A stretch of DNA of 64,000 bases, from NCBI GenBank assembly GCA_937959265.1, contig CALGMA010000008.1, positions 372,001 to 436,000 on the forward strand, written 5' to 3'. This DNA is from an uncultured Anaerolineae bacterium. Lineage in GTDB: Bacteria; Chloroflexota; Anaerolineae; J036; Brachytrichaceae. Shown one piece after another: positions 14,759-22,855 of the stretch (positions within the stretch are counted from its first letter, which is position 1; every line of letters starts with the position of its first letter). The position numbers and the translations under genes were made by a program. A model generated the notes under the pieces. The model had not been told where the DNA came from. It saw only the letters and a program-made list of their open reading frames with translations, and searched no databases.

Positions 14759-17227
14759 ATGCCCAGAATACCATCTGGTTCTACAAAGATTACGCTTCTC
14801 TTCCTCAGCATTCTAGCATCTGTGACCGGTGTTGCCCTTGTCGGAACGATGCTCTGGACAATTCAGACGGCTGGCTACCTGGACTTGCACGTCAATCACC
14901 GTGGAGTGATCACGCAGGTGGACCCCGACAACGCTGCCGGTAGGGCTGGGGTGCGCCCTGGAAATATCCTCGTAGCTGTTTCGGTAAACGATGCCTTAAC
15001 GATCGCCGATGCGCCATTCGATCTGGCGCTGAACTCGATGCGAGCCGGCGATAAGGTGCAGCTCAGCGTTGAGGATTCCATCAATGGACAACGTCGGGAC
15101 ATCCGTCTTATTGCGTCTCACCTTCCAGTTTCACAGTGGCCCGTGCGATTATGGATTCTGCTGATGGGCCTGGCGTATCTCGTCATCGGCGTTCGCGTTG
15201 TCACCAGCCAGCTCATCGGCTCCGCGGCGGGGCGGCGGCTTAGCTTGTTAGTGTTGCTGTCCAGTCTCAGGGCTGTCGCTGTTGACTTGTCCGCTGCCGG
15301 CGTCAACTTGCAGTTTATCTCATTGGCGCTTGCGGCGGCGGTGTCCGCTAGCCAGGTGCAGCTTCATAGCGTGCTTCCCCAACGTCCACGCTCGCGTATG
15401 GCCCAACTGATTAGCCAGTTGCATTTGCTCCTTGGCGTCGTCCTCACGTGCCTGGGAGTGGTGCTCGCGTTGTCGCGCGCGCTACAGCTGCTCCAGGCCT
15501 ATCAGCTCGTGATCCTATTATTCGACCTGGTTTCGGCTGCTGTGGTTGCTAGCTTGCTGATCGCCGCATATCGCGCTCCCGTCAGCAACCGCACCCGAGT
15601 GTGCGTCCGATTTCTTGTGTGGACGCTTGCGATCACCTACCTGCTGCGCCTGATGGCGTTCATGGCCTTGCTGTCTGCCCCCGACGATGCGCTCACGTTC
15701 TGGTTGGGCCGGCTGGCGCTGCTCAGCCAGATTCTGATCCCGATTGCCTATCTGTTCGTCATCCGGTTGAAAGACGTTTATACGATTGACTTGTTGGTCA
15801 ATCGCTCCTCCACGCGAATACTCGCCTTCGCCGGATTGTTCGTCATCCACTGGCTCATGATCTTCTTGATCATTCGTTTCGCGGGCATGCAGATCGGTGA
15901 CTCGATTGTCCTGTATGCGATATTCGGTGCCTCCATCACCATTCTGTTTATCCCGGTTCAAGGGCGTCTCGCGACGTTGGTGGACAAACTGCTCTATGGC
16001 TACGAAAACACTCGGGCGCTCATCAGCCAGCGCCTGGTCAGCGAGCTGCTGCAGATCTACGAGTATGAGCACTTCGCTCACGTGTTGACACAACGCCTGC
16101 GGCGGTTATTTGACGCCGCTGTGACCGAATTACACACTCAACGCCATGATGGCACATGGTCACACACAATCGTTGGCAGCGCCCACCTGGTTCTCGACTG
16201 CAATGAGCTTGAAGCGCTGATGAGCTGGATGGTCAGACGGCCGGTCCAACGCGCAAAGGACCTCGCACGCGCGGCCTCGCAACTTGCAATTGATCGCCGG
16301 CGGCTGCCAGAAGACGGCATCTTTGTCTGCTTTGCCAACGACCGCACATCGGCCTCCAGATCGCTGCTGTGGCTCGGTCCTCGACCACTGAACGACGGCT
16401 ACTTACGCCAGGACGAAGAACTGCTCTGCACGGTTGCAGCTGCCGGCAAGCTAGCCCTCAACAACATTGATCTGCAGAGCGCGTTGGTACGCCGTGGTCA
16501 GGAATTACAGATGCTGTATGCTGAACTGGTGAGCGCAGATGAACGCATCCGTGGCGAATTGGCTCAAGAACTGCATGACAACGTCATGCAGGACATCTAC
16601 GGCGAGGTCTACGCGCTGAAGGCGCAAATGCGCCTCAGGCCAGACACCGCGCCCGAAATCAACCACGTGTGCGCACGACTCGAGGCAGTCATCGAAGATC
16701 TGCGCGCCTTGTGCAACGGCCTGCGGCCTCCCATCCTCGAGGAGATGGGCATCGCAGCTGCACTGCGCGATTTAGTATCGGAGATTCGGGAGAGCAATCC
16801 GGACATCCTCGTGATCTCTGAGATCATGGAAGTTGTGCCGCGCCCGTCCAAAAATGTGGAAAGCTTCCTGCTGGCTGCAGCGAAGATCGCGTGCACGAAC
16901 ACGCTACGACACAGCAAGGCAAGAAAGCTCTCACTGAAATTTGAGAATTCAGAGACGAACCTCGTGCTAGTGATAGAAGATGACGGTCAAGGCTTCATCC
17001 CCACCGAAAGTCTGGACAGCCTTGTCCGCAAAGGGCATTTCGGGCTTGCTAATCTTTACCAGCGCGCCTCGTTCATCGGCGCAAGTGTGGCGGTGAACAG
17101 CGCGCCGCACATAGGCACAACCGTATCTGTGGTCGTGCCCAAGTCGCATCCGGCCTACGCCTCGGTCGTCACAGACAACTACGGCTCTACGACAACTGTT
17201 GGAACCAGCGCAACCAGCGCGGGCTGA
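14759..17227 (+). CDS. PDZ-containing multi-spanning histidine kinase (ComP/NarL-partner type)
   Basis: 822 residues. Order: one N-terminal membrane helix (about 8-35), an extracytoplasmic PDZ domain (about 45-110, VDPDNAAGRAGVRPGNIL), about eight more membrane helices (about 125-410), a GAF-like linker, then a HisKA_3 dimerisation domain with His606 in ELHDNVMQ and an HATPase domain with DDGQGF near residue 741. Bacillus ComP has the same PDZ plus multi-helix plan and senses a secreted peptide. Paired with the divergent NarL-type regulator. Sensing the island's peptide or its processing state is an attractive but untested inference. Confidence 0.92.
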   Translation: MPRIPSGSTKITLLFLSILASVTGVALVGTMLWTIQTAGYLDLHVNHRGVITQVDPDNAAGRAGVRPGNILVAVSVNDALTIADAPFDLALNSMRAGDKVQLSVEDSINGQRRDIRLIASHLPVSQWPVRLWILLMGLAYLVIGVRVVTSQLIGSAAGRRLSLLVLLSSLRAVAVDLSAAGVNLQFISLALAAAVSASQVQLHSVLPQRPRSRMAQLISQLHLLLGVVLTCLGVVLALSRALQLLQAYQLVILLFDLVSAAVVASLLIAAYRAPVSNRTRVCVRFLVWTLAITYLLRLMAFMALLSAPDDALTFWLGRLALLSQILIPIAYLFVIRLKDVYTIDLLVNRSSTRILAFAGLFVIHWLMIFLIIRFAGMQIGDSIVLYAIFGASITILFIPVQGRLATLVDKLLYGYENTRALISQRLVSELLQIYEYEHFAHVLTQRLRRLFDAAVTELHTQRHDGTWSHTIVGSAHLVLDCNELEALMSWMVRRPVQRAKDLARAASQLAIDRRRLPEDGIFVCFANDRTSASRSLLWLGPRPLNDGYLRQDEELLCTVAAAGKLALNNIDLQSALVRRGQELQMLYAELVSADERIRGELAQELHDNVMQDIYGEVYALKAQMRLRPDTAPEINHVCARLEAVIEDLRALCNGLRPPILEEMGIAAALRDLVSEIRESNPDILVISEIMEVVPRPSKNVESFLLAAAKIACTNTLRHSKARKLSLKFENSETNLVLVIEDDGQGFIPTESLDSLVRKGHFGLANLYQRASFIGASVAVNSAPHIGTTVSVVVPKSHPAYASVVTDNYGSTTTVGTSATSAG

Positions 17228-17274
17228 GCAACCCGTCTAATATCACTACCACTTGCCAGGTCAAAACGTATTAA

Positions 17275-18135
17275 GAGCTCATTCGTAAAAGGCCGTGCGA
17301 AAGACGATCAGGCTAGAGGCCAGAAGATTGAGGCCGAGCCAGTTCGCTTCCTTCTTTAGCTAGCGCGTGCGCGGACTTCTGAAGTTGTTCTGCCAGGATA
17401 GGGTCGGTTCGACGCGCCACCGGCGAGCAGAATGCCGTTTGCGTTTCGAGACATGTGGCGCACGCGACACACCGGGATCAGAGTTGGCGTTGGCGGTGCA
17501 TTTGGGGATGTGCACCCGATAGCCGAGCCGGGCGGCTTGGCGTCGAATGGAATCGGCATCATAGGCTTTGTCTGCACACAGATGATGCCCGCGATGTGAC
17601 TGCTTGGGTTTCTTGATCGGCATCGCTTTCCAAGGTGGCGAGGGCACACCGTGAGTCATGCGTGTTCGCCGCCGAGATGATGACGCTCAACGGCGCACCG
17701 CGCCCGTCCACTAACACATGACGCTTGGAGCCATACTTGCCGCGATCAGTCGGGTTTTTGCTGGTCTGCTCACCCCCCAGCGGGGCGGGCGCTGTCTTGC
17801 TGTCCAAGGCTTGCCACGTCCATTGGATACGCTGCAGACGATCGTAATACGCCAACACCAAACGGGACACCCGCTGCCATCCCCCGTGCTGACACCAAGC
17901 CTGAAAGCGGGCGTGAATGCTGCTGGCTGCGCCAAACCACGCCGTCTTGAGCGACTTCGATTGACAGCCGGCTTGGTCGGTGGCAACACAGCTTCGATCT
18001 TAGGCCACATCTCGTTGGCCACTTCCTAGATAGTGATATAACGCTTGGGGATGCGCTTACGACGTTGATGGTTAAGTCTTTTCATACCTCAATCATGCCG
18101 CAAGCACGTCTTTCTTTCCATTTACGGATGAGCTC
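17275..18135 (-). mobile_element. IS5-family insertion sequence, inactive
   Basis: 861-bp element with 15-bp terminal inverted repeats, gagctcat(t/c)cgtaaa, at 17275-17289 and 18121-18135; the match extends outward through cgtattaa/ttaatacg, giving about 23 bp. TTAA flanks both ends, either as target duplication or as part of the repeat. The single transposase frame on the minus strand is broken (see separate entry). It lies between the histidine kinase and the right inverted repeat of the island. Confidence 0.85.
17356..18022 (-). pseudogene. Frameshifted IS5-type transposase
   Basis: The protein is spread over at least three frames. The start MANEMWPKIEAVLPP is near 18022; the middle part LDSKTAPAPLGG and NPTDRGKYGSKRHVLVDGRGAPLSVIISAANTHDS (about 17680-17810) carries the first catalytic-Asp region (in this copy, KRHVLVDGRG precedes it); the end part CADKAYDAD and RRWRVEPTLSWQNNFR (about 17390-17590) carries the second Asp and the Glu. 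At least two frameshifts break it, so no active transposase is expected unless programmed shifting restores it. Confidence 0.85.
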
Positions 18136-18163
18136 TTAATACGACTTGAGTAGACAATTGGTA
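18133..18163 (-). repeat. Right copy of 31-bp inverted repeat bounding the island
   Basis: Complement of 8711-8741 at 28 of 31 positions. It overlaps the outer end of the IS5 element by a few bases, so the IS5 element inserted at, or recombined with, this end. The word acgtaaaacg follows at 18168-18177, echoing 8691-8700 on the left side. Confidence 0.7.
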
Positions 18164-18206
18164 TAAAACGTAAAACGCGAGCTGTAATCCGGCTAAACTC
18201 TACCGC

Positions 18207-19118
18207 ATGACGACCGAGCGCTTCCCTCGCCTCGCGGCGTTCCCCAAGTGCTACATCGAGGAGATCGCCTTCAAGCGCGCGATGTCGCTGTTCGACTGGA
18301 TCGAGATGGCGAAGGCGCTGCCGGCGGAGGGGCTGGAGTTATACGAAGGCTTCCTGGAGAGTCATGACGACGCATATCTCGACAGCGTCGGCGAAGCCAT
18401 CAGCAAGGCCGGCTTTTCGATGCCGATGATGTGCTGTTCGCCCGACTTCACGCACCCTGACGCCGACATGCGCCGGCGCGCCTTCGATCACGAGGTCGAG
18501 ATGATTCGCATCACGCGACGGCTTGGCGGGCCGGGCGCGACGTGTCGCGTGCTCAGCGGCCAGCGCCACCCCCAGGTGTCGCTCGATCAGGGTGTGGAAT
18601 GGATCGTGGACGCCATCATGCGCCTGATCCCCATCGCAAAGGCGTATGACGTGGTGTTAGGGATGGAGAACCACTACAAAGATGGCGCGTGGCGCTATCC
18701 GGAGTTTGCGCAGAAGCAAGCGGTGTTCCTGCGCATCGTGAATGCCATCCCAGAACGCGCGCACTTCGGCGTGCAATACGACCCGTCCAACGCGATCGTC
18801 GCCGGCGATGATCCCATCGCGCTGCTGCAAGCGGTGAAAGACCGCGTGGTGAGCATGCACGCCAGCGACCGTTACCTGATCGGGGGCGTGGCGCTGGACG
18901 ACTTGCGACAACACGATGGCACGCTGGGCTATTCGCCGAATCTGCGTCACGGCGTCATCGGCAGAGGGCTGAACGACTATCACGCCATCTTTCGCATCCT
19001 GCGCGAGGTGGACTACGCGCGCTGGATCAGCATCGAAGATGGCCTGGACGGGATGGACGAAATGCGCGACTCGCTCCTCTTTCTGCGCCGCATGCGGGAA
19101 GAGTACTTTGGCCGGTGA
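18207..19118 (+). CDS. Sugar phosphate isomerase/epimerase-like TIM barrel
   Basis: 303 residues of the xylose-isomerase-like TIM-barrel superfamily. Probable metal ligands are visible in order: Glu in GMENHYK (about residue 153), Asp in QYDPSN (about 193), His in SMHASDR (about 218) and Glu in SIEDGLDG (about 277). Such enzymes isomerise or epimerise sugars or inosose-like compounds; the substrate is unknown. It is the first host gene after the island, with the FAD-dependent oxidoreductase starting 28 bases downstream. Confidence 0.88.
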   Translation: MTTERFPRLAAFPKCYIEEIAFKRAMSLFDWIEMAKALPAEGLELYEGFLESHDDAYLDSVGEAISKAGFSMPMMCCSPDFTHPDADMRRRAFDHEVEMIRITRRLGGPGATCRVLSGQRHPQVSLDQGVEWIVDAIMRLIPIAKAYDVVLGMENHYKDGAWRYPEFAQKQAVFLRIVNAIPERAHFGVQYDPSNAIVAGDDPIALLQAVKDRVVSMHASDRYLIGGVALDDLRQHDGTLGYSPNLRHGVIGRGLNDYHAIFRILREVDYARWISIEDGLDGMDEMRDSLLFLRRMREEYFGR

Positions 19119-19146
19119 TCGCTTTCGGCCAGGCGTCATCCTCGCT

Positions 19147-20601
19147 ATGAGCAGCAAGGCGCGCTACGATGCCGTGGTGGTCGGCGCGGGGCCAAACGGC
19201 CTGGCTGCAGCGATCACACTGGCCGAAGCCGGCTGCTCCGTATTACTGATTGAGGCTGCCGAAACAGTGGGCGGCGGGTGCCGCTCGGCCGCGCTGACGC
19301 TGCCCGGATTCGTCCACGACATCTGCTCGGCCATTCACCCGCTAGGCGTCTCTTCGCCGCGCTTCCGCGCGCTGCCGCTGGAACGATATGGCCTAAGTTG
19401 GGTTCATCCGTCGGTGCCGTTTGCGCATCCCTTCGACGACGACCGCGCAGCGATTGCCGAGCGCTCCCTTGACGCCACGGCCGAGCGACTGGGGGCGGAC
19501 GGGCCGGCCTATCGCCGGCTGATGGCGCCGCTGGTGGAGGCGTGGGATGCGCTGGTCGAGGATGTGCTCGGGCCGTTGCCTTTGCCGCCGCGTCACTTCG
19601 CGCCGCTGGCGCGTTTTGGGTTGCGCGCTGTTTGGCCGGCGCGCGCGCTGGCCAAGTTCTGCTTTCGTGGCGAGGCGGCCCGCGCGCTGTTCGCCGGCCT
19701 GGCGGCGCATTCCGTTCTGCCGCTCGATGCGCCGGTCACTGCGGCGTTTGGGCTGGTGCTGGGCGCGAGCGCGCACGCCGTGGGGTGGCCGATGGCGCAA
19801 GGCGGCTCGCAGCGCATCGCCGATGCCCTGGCTCAGCATTTCAGGGCGCTGGGCGGCGAGATCGTCACCGGCTGGCGGGTGGAGTCGCTGCGCGAGTTGC
19901 CACCGGCTCGCGCGACGCTGCTCGATGTGACCCCGCGCCAGTTCGCGCGCATCGTTGGCGACCGTCTGCCGGCCAGCTACCGACGCCAACTGATGCGCTA
20001 TCGCTACGGCGCGGGCGCCTTCAAGGTGGACTATGCGCTCGACGGGCCGATTCCGTGGAAGACGCCGGAGTGCGCGCGCGCCGCAACGGTGCACCTGGGC
20101 GGCACGCTGGACGAGATCGCCGAGAGCGAGCGGGAGGTCATGCGCGGCCGGCATCCGGAGCGGCCGTTCGTGCTTCTGGCGCAGCATACCCTCTTCGACC
20201 CCGGCCGCGCGCCGGCCGGCGGTCACACCTGCTGGGCCTATTGCCACGTGCCTCATGGTTCAACGGTGGACATGACCGAGCGCATCGAGGCGCAGATCGA
20301 ACGGTTTGCGCCGGGCTTCCGCGAACGCATCCTGGCGCGCCACGTGATGAATCCTGCTGCGATGGAGCGTTATAACGCTAACTACATTGGCGGGGATATC
20401 AACGGCGGCGCGCAAGATCTGCGCCAGCTCTACACGCGCCCGACGCTGCATCAACCGCCCTACGCCGCGCCGGTAGCGGGACTCTATCTTTGCTCGTCCT
20501 CTACGCCGCCGGGTGGGGGTGTGCACGGGATGTGCGGCTATCATGCGGCCCGGCTGGCGCTGAGGCGAATGGGGGTGACGGTCAAAAATTCAAATGGATG
20601 A
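19147..20601 (+). CDS. FAD-dependent oxidoreductase, phytoene-desaturase-like
   Basis: 484 residues from the ATG at 19147. The N-terminus shows a dinucleotide-binding fold (VVVGAGPNGLAAAITLAEAG, residues 10-29, with Glu of LIEAAETVGGG ending strand 2). The C-terminus has LYLCSSSTPPGGGVHGMCGYHAA, the FAD-contact motif of CrtI/retinol-saturase-like amine-oxidase-fold proteins. There is no carotenoid cluster nearby, so a true phytoene desaturase role is unlikely. It follows the isomerase gene by 28 bases and is probably cotranscribed. Confidence 0.9.
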   Translation: MSSKARYDAVVVGAGPNGLAAAITLAEAGCSVLLIEAAETVGGGCRSAALTLPGFVHDICSAIHPLGVSSPRFRALPLERYGLSWVHPSVPFAHPFDDDRAAIAERSLDATAERLGADGPAYRRLMAPLVEAWDALVEDVLGPLPLPPRHFAPLARFGLRAVWPARALAKFCFRGEAARALFAGLAAHSVLPLDAPVTAAFGLVLGASAHAVGWPMAQGGSQRIADALAQHFRALGGEIVTGWRVESLRELPPARATLLDVTPRQFARIVGDRLPASYRRQLMRYRYGAGAFKVDYALDGPIPWKTPECARAATVHLGGTLDEIAESEREVMRGRHPERPFVLLAQHTLFDPGRAPAGGHTCWAYCHVPHGSTVDMTERIEAQIERFAPGFRERILARHVMNPAAMERYNANYIGGDINGGAQDLRQLYTRPTLHQPPYAAPVAGLYLCSSSTPPGGGVHGMCGYHAARLALRRMGVTVKNSNG

Positions 20602-20684
20602 TTCTGATTGCTGACCGAGCAACCATCATCCAGCCTATAATCACTTCTAATCTTCAAAACCCGATCCCGATGGAGGCGTGCGCG

Positions 20685-22001
20685 ATGCGGCTGCTCGAAC
20701 AGATTCCACACCTTCGCTTTCCTGCTCCTTTGCCCTCGATGTTGCTCGAAGTGCATCAGGCGTTCGATGGGCCGCGCGTGGATGACCCGGCCGCCGTGAC
20801 GCGCCGGGCGCTCGAAGCGAGTGGCATCCTCACACGAATCAACGCCGGCGACAGCGTCGCCGTGGGGGTAGGTAGTCGCGGCATTGCGAACATCGTAACC
20901 ATTGCGCGCGCTGTCGTGGATCGGCTGAAAGAGCATGGTGCGCGCCCCTTTGTGGTTGCGGCGATGGGCAGCCACGGCGGGGCGACGGCGGAAGGCCAGC
21001 GCGAGCTGCTGGCCGGCATGGGCATCACCGAAGCCAGCATCGGCTGCGAGTTCCGCATTACGATGGAGGTGAAGGAGATCGGCCGCATCCCCGGCGGTCC
21101 GGCGCTGCACCAGGACATCCACAGCGCGGCGGCCGACCACACCATCCTGATCAGCCGAATCAAGCCGCACACCGACTTCCACAGCAAGCTGGAGAGCGGG
21201 CCGTCGAAGATGGAAGTGATCGGGCTGGGCAAGCGCCACGGGGCGGAGATGATGCACGCCTGGGGGACGATTGGCTTTCAGCGCTTCCTGGCGTCGGCGG
21301 CGCGCATCTATGAGGCGAACACCAACGTGCGCGGCGCGATCGCCATTATCGAGAATGCCTGCGAGGAGACCGCTGAGATCGTCGGCCTGACTGCCGACCA
21401 GATCGGCACGGAGGTCGAAGAGCGCCTGCTGCAAAAGGCCAAGTCGCTAATGATGAGCCTGCCGTTCAAGAGCATAGACATCTTGGTGATCCGTGAATTG
21501 GGCAAAAACATCAGCGGTGCCGGTATGGATCCGAACGTCCTCGGCAAGCTGGAGGTCAACCGCCAGCCCGAGCCGGAAGATCGCAACGACATCGGCGCCC
21601 TGGTGTTGCTCGATTTGACCGAAGCGACGCACGGCAACGCTTCCGGCATCGGCCTGGCCAACGTGACGACGGCGCGCGCCGTGCGAAAGATAGACTTCAT
21701 CGCGACCTACACCAATGCGATCACTGCGACGACTTTCGGCCTGAAGCGCTCGGTCATCCCGATCACGATGGCCGACGACCGCCGGGCGCTCGAGGTGGCT
21801 GCGCGCTGTTGTGGCGCGCCGCCTGACCGTGAACCCACCTTCGTCTTCGCGCGCAACACGCTTGCCGTCGAGCACTTGTGGATGAGCCCCAATCTTCGTC
21901 CACAAATTGAAGCGCATCCGCGACTGACCATCCTGGGCGAGGCGCCGCTGACTTTCGACGAATGCGGTTGCATGATTTCGCCATGGCAGATGGAACTTTG
22001 A
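20685..22001 (+). CDS. LarA-like (DUF2088) nickel-pincer racemase-fold protein
   Basis: 438 residues. The motifs AAMGSHGGATAEGQRELL (about residues 87-104) and ISRIKPHTDF (about 158-167) and GLGKRHGAE (about 182) match the lactate racemase N-terminal domain family, including His and Lys positions that hold the nickel-pincer cofactor in LarA. Many such homologues act on other 2-hydroxyacids or sugar acids; the LarB/C/E cofactor genes are not in this window. I took the ATG at 20685 because GGAGG lies eight bases before it; an ATG 15 bases upstream would overlap that site. The next gene starts three bases after its stop. Confidence 0.85.
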   Translation: MRLLEQIPHLRFPAPLPSMLLEVHQAFDGPRVDDPAAVTRRALEASGILTRINAGDSVAVGVGSRGIANIVTIARAVVDRLKEHGARPFVVAAMGSHGGATAEGQRELLAGMGITEASIGCEFRITMEVKEIGRIPGGPALHQDIHSAAADHTILISRIKPHTDFHSKLESGPSKMEVIGLGKRHGAEMMHAWGTIGFQRFLASAARIYEANTNVRGAIAIIENACEETAEIVGLTADQIGTEVEERLLQKAKSLMMSLPFKSIDILVIRELGKNISGAGMDPNVLGKLEVNRQPEPEDRNDIGALVLLDLTEATHGNASGIGLANVTTARAVRKIDFIATYTNAITATTFGLKRSVIPITMADDRRALEVAARCCGAPPDREPTFVFARNTLAVEHLWMSPNLRPQIEAHPRLTILGEAPLTFDECGCMISPWQMEL

Positions 22002-22004
22002 CGC

Positions 22005-22853
22005 ATGCATCTCCTCACCCCTGCCGGTGCCGATGAATTTCTGGCACACGTTCAGGACGCTCTCGAGGCGCGCGAAGTAGCCAACAACCTGATGCTGGGT
22101 GTGGCTCTGCGGTTGCGTGCTTACCCCGGCATTGTCGAACAGCAGCCCTACTTCGCCGTCGTGCAAGATGAAGGCGGTGTGGTCGCTGCTGCGCTGATGA
22201 CGCCGCCGCACAGTTTGATCGTGCACGCGGAACGCGGCGATGCACAGATCGGCTTCATACGCATCGCGCACGACCTGCGCGAGCACGGCTGGCGGGTGCG
22301 GGGTGTGATCGGTCCCCGTGACGCTGCGGACGAATTCCTGATCATCTGGCAAAAGCTTGCCGGCGCAACCATCAGGCGCACAACGCATGAGCGCGTCTTT
22401 CAACTCGACCGCGTGGTCGCACCGCGCTGGCCGTCGGGCGAGTTTCGCGCTGCGAAGAAAGACGATGTATTGCTGGTCGCCGAATGGGTCGAGGCCTTCT
22501 ACCGTGAAGCGGTGCCGGATCATCACCAACCCGATCCTATGGAATGGGCCAAACGTCGCGTCGGTGAAAGCGACGTCTTCCTCTGGGAGGATGGTGGGGC
22601 CCCTGTGTCATTGGCGGTGCGCAGCCGCCAGACGCCGAATGCTCAAGCCATCGGGCCGGTATACACGCCGCCCGAGCAACGCAAGCATGGCTATGCTTCG
22701 GCCGTGACTGCGCGGCTCAGCCAGCTCATCCTCGATTCGGGCAGGCGCTACGCCGTGCTCTTCACCGACCTGTCGAACCCCACGCCGAATAGCATCTATC
22801 GCCAGATCGGCTACAAGCCTGTGTGCGATTACAACCAACACATCTTCAACTGA
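22005..22853 (+). CDS. GNAT family N-acetyltransferase
   Basis: 282 residues. The C-terminal half is a GNAT fold: acetyl-CoA loop in YTPPEQRKHGYASAVTARL (about residues 222-240) and the closing NSIYRQIGYKPV (about 264-275). The N-terminal half resembles a second, degenerate GNAT-like domain, as in two-domain acetyltransferases. The substrate is unknown. Packed between the LarA-like gene (3-base gap) and the amidohydrolase gene (2-base gap), so one operon. Confidence 0.88.
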   Translation: MHLLTPAGADEFLAHVQDALEAREVANNLMLGVALRLRAYPGIVEQQPYFAVVQDEGGVVAAALMTPPHSLIVHAERGDAQIGFIRIAHDLREHGWRVRGVIGPRDAADEFLIIWQKLAGATIRRTTHERVFQLDRVVAPRWPSGEFRAAKKDDVLLVAEWVEAFYREAVPDHHQPDPMEWAKRRVGESDVFLWEDGGAPVSLAVRSRQTPNAQAIGPVYTPPEQRKHGYASAVTARLSQLILDSGRRYAVLFTDLSNPTPNSIYRQIGYKPVCDYNQHIFN

Positions 22854-22855
22854 CC

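Noticed and set aside
17711..18022. Separate genes on either strand in the IS5 region
   Set aside because: They are fragments of one frameshifted transposase; no intact frame.
19147..20601. Phytoene desaturase for carotenoid synthesis
   Set aside because: The fold matches, but no carotenoid genes are nearby and the motifs fit a broader FAD oxidoreductase family.
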